Source of the DNA: Marixanthomonas ophiurae
Lineage (GTDB): Bacteria > Bacteroidota > Bacteroidia > Flavobacteriales > Flavobacteriaceae
DNA length: 64,000 bases
Direction: 5' to 3'
NCBI RefSeq assembly: GCF_003413745.1
Contig: NZ_QVID01000001.1
Span: 1,364,001 to 1,428,000 of the forward strand
Both the position numbers and the translations under genes were made by a program. Under the pieces are notes generated by a model. It was not told the origin of the DNA and made no database searches. It saw nothing but the letters and a program-made list of their open reading frames with translations. Shown piece after piece: positions 63,600 to 64,000 of the stretch. Position 1 is the first letter of the stretch. Each line of letters begins with the position of its first letter.

Positions 63600-64000
63600 C
63601 TACTTTCGTTCGTAAGTTAAATATGAAAACGAATAGTTATGCTTTTCATCTTTTTCGTGTTTCACTTCAGAAATTAATTGCCATTTATTCATATCAATTT
63701 CAGGAAAATAGGTGTCTGCTTCAAACCTTCCGTGAACTCGGGTTAGTTCAATTTTATCGGCAGTGTCTATGGCTAATTTATAAATTTCACCACCCCCAAT
63801 AACAAAAGGTTGTGGGTCATTGTGTGCCTTTAGCAAAGCTTCATCTAAGCTATGTACCACAACAGCACCTTCTTTTTTATAATCTTTATTTCGTGTAATG
63901 ACTAAATGCGTTCTGTTGGGAAGCGGTTTTGGGAATGACTCAAAAGTTTTCCGCCCCATAATAATATGATGCCCTGTAGTCAATTTTTTAAACCGTTTAA
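63600..64000 (-). CDS. folA: Dihydrofolate reductase (5' end cut by the window)
   Basis: The C-terminal 133 residues of a DHFR; the frame stays open to the window end and reads KRFKKLTTGHHIIMGRKTFESFPKPLP, the NADPH-binding region preceded by the usual W-x-x-P-x-D-L-K-x-F-K context beyond the edge. FVIGGGEIYKLAIDTADKIELTRVHG and YFPEID follow. It reduces dihydrofolate to tetrahydrofolate. The internal TTG at 63983 is not the start. One base separates it from the kinase gene. Confidence 0.92.
   Translation of the reverse strand, partial: KRFKKLTTGHHIIMGRKTFESFPKPLPNRTHLVITRNKDYKKEGAVVVHSLDEALLKAHNDPQPFVIGGGEIYKLAIDTADKIELTRVHGRFEADTYFPEIDMNKWQLISEVKHEKDEKHNYSFSYLTYERK

Overview
This 64 kb window is a piece of a Flavobacteriaceae-type chromosome (phylum Bacteroidota). 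The evidence is its low GC, promoters of the TTG-N18-21-TAnnTTTG type instead of -35/-10 boxes, a complete gldKLMN type IX secretion/gliding cluster, the flavobacterial exosortase XrtF with its partner membrane protein, a FolK-deoxynucleoside kinase fusion, and many small lipoproteins with the lipobox Cys close to the N-terminus. Gene content is mainly core: no prophage, CRISPR array, insertion sequence or rRNA operon is visible.

Layout. 0.1-7.5 kb: small lipoproteins, a GH3-like acyl ligase, a DUF2797 Zn protein, a LysE-like exporter, an AsmA-like protein and a queuosine-precursor transporter. 7.6-12.6 kb: folK-dnk fusion, TrmH-type methyltransferase, mutS and a tRNA-Gly/tRNA-Leu operon with its own promoter and terminator. 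12.6-15.6 kb: an accessory-looking patch with two overlapping small membrane/lipoprotein genes, an acidic repeat lipoprotein, an S24-type self-cleaving repressor with a palindrome in its promoter, and a DNA/RNA non-specific nuclease. 15.6-22.8 kb: the rod-shape operon mreB-mreC-mreD-mrdA-rodA preceded by purH. 22.9-27.6 kb: ABC permease, GAF protein, xrtF pair, DUF3347 lipoprotein, NHL-like lipoprotein and a 31-residue basic protein. 27.7-35.5 kb: groES-groEL and a six-gene operon miaB-lipoprotein-sigma54 activator-lptE-TPR-secG. 36.3-45.6 kb: lipoprotein pyrophosphatase, topA, an arginase-fold protein with degraded metal ligands, then gldK-gldL-gldM-gldN. 45.6-52.4 kb: amidohydrolase, galE and a DegT aminotransferase (one operon), then surE, a small membrane protein, lpxB and an NlpC/P60 peptidase. 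52.7-55.5 kb: a secreted protein, a LytTR response regulator interrupted by an in-frame TAA, its LytS-like kinase, and initiator tRNA-Met. 55.6-64 kb: DUF748-like protein, SpoIIAA-like protein, a CPXCG Zn-ribbon protein, an ABC-F ATPase, DUF983, a FAD oxidoreductase, fabD, a PPOx-type stress protein, a fructosamine-kinase-family protein and dihydrofolate reductase cut by the window edge.

Main themes are the cell envelope (rod complex, T9SS core, LptE, LpxB, AsmA-like proteins, exosortase), translation/tRNA (MiaB, TrmH, ABC-F, tRNAs) and folate/nucleotide metabolism. Points most worth a second look are the nonsense codon in the receiver domain of the LytTR regulator with direct repeats upstream of the neighbouring secreted-protein gene, the degenerate arginase-fold gene coupled to topA beside gldKLMN, dispersed REP-like palindromic repeats at three intergenic sites, a Cys-rich insertion in the DegT enzyme, and several genes too short for standard calling. 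I did not find a clearly new multi-gene system; the XrtF locus and the interrupted two-component locus are the best candidates for unexplained biology.
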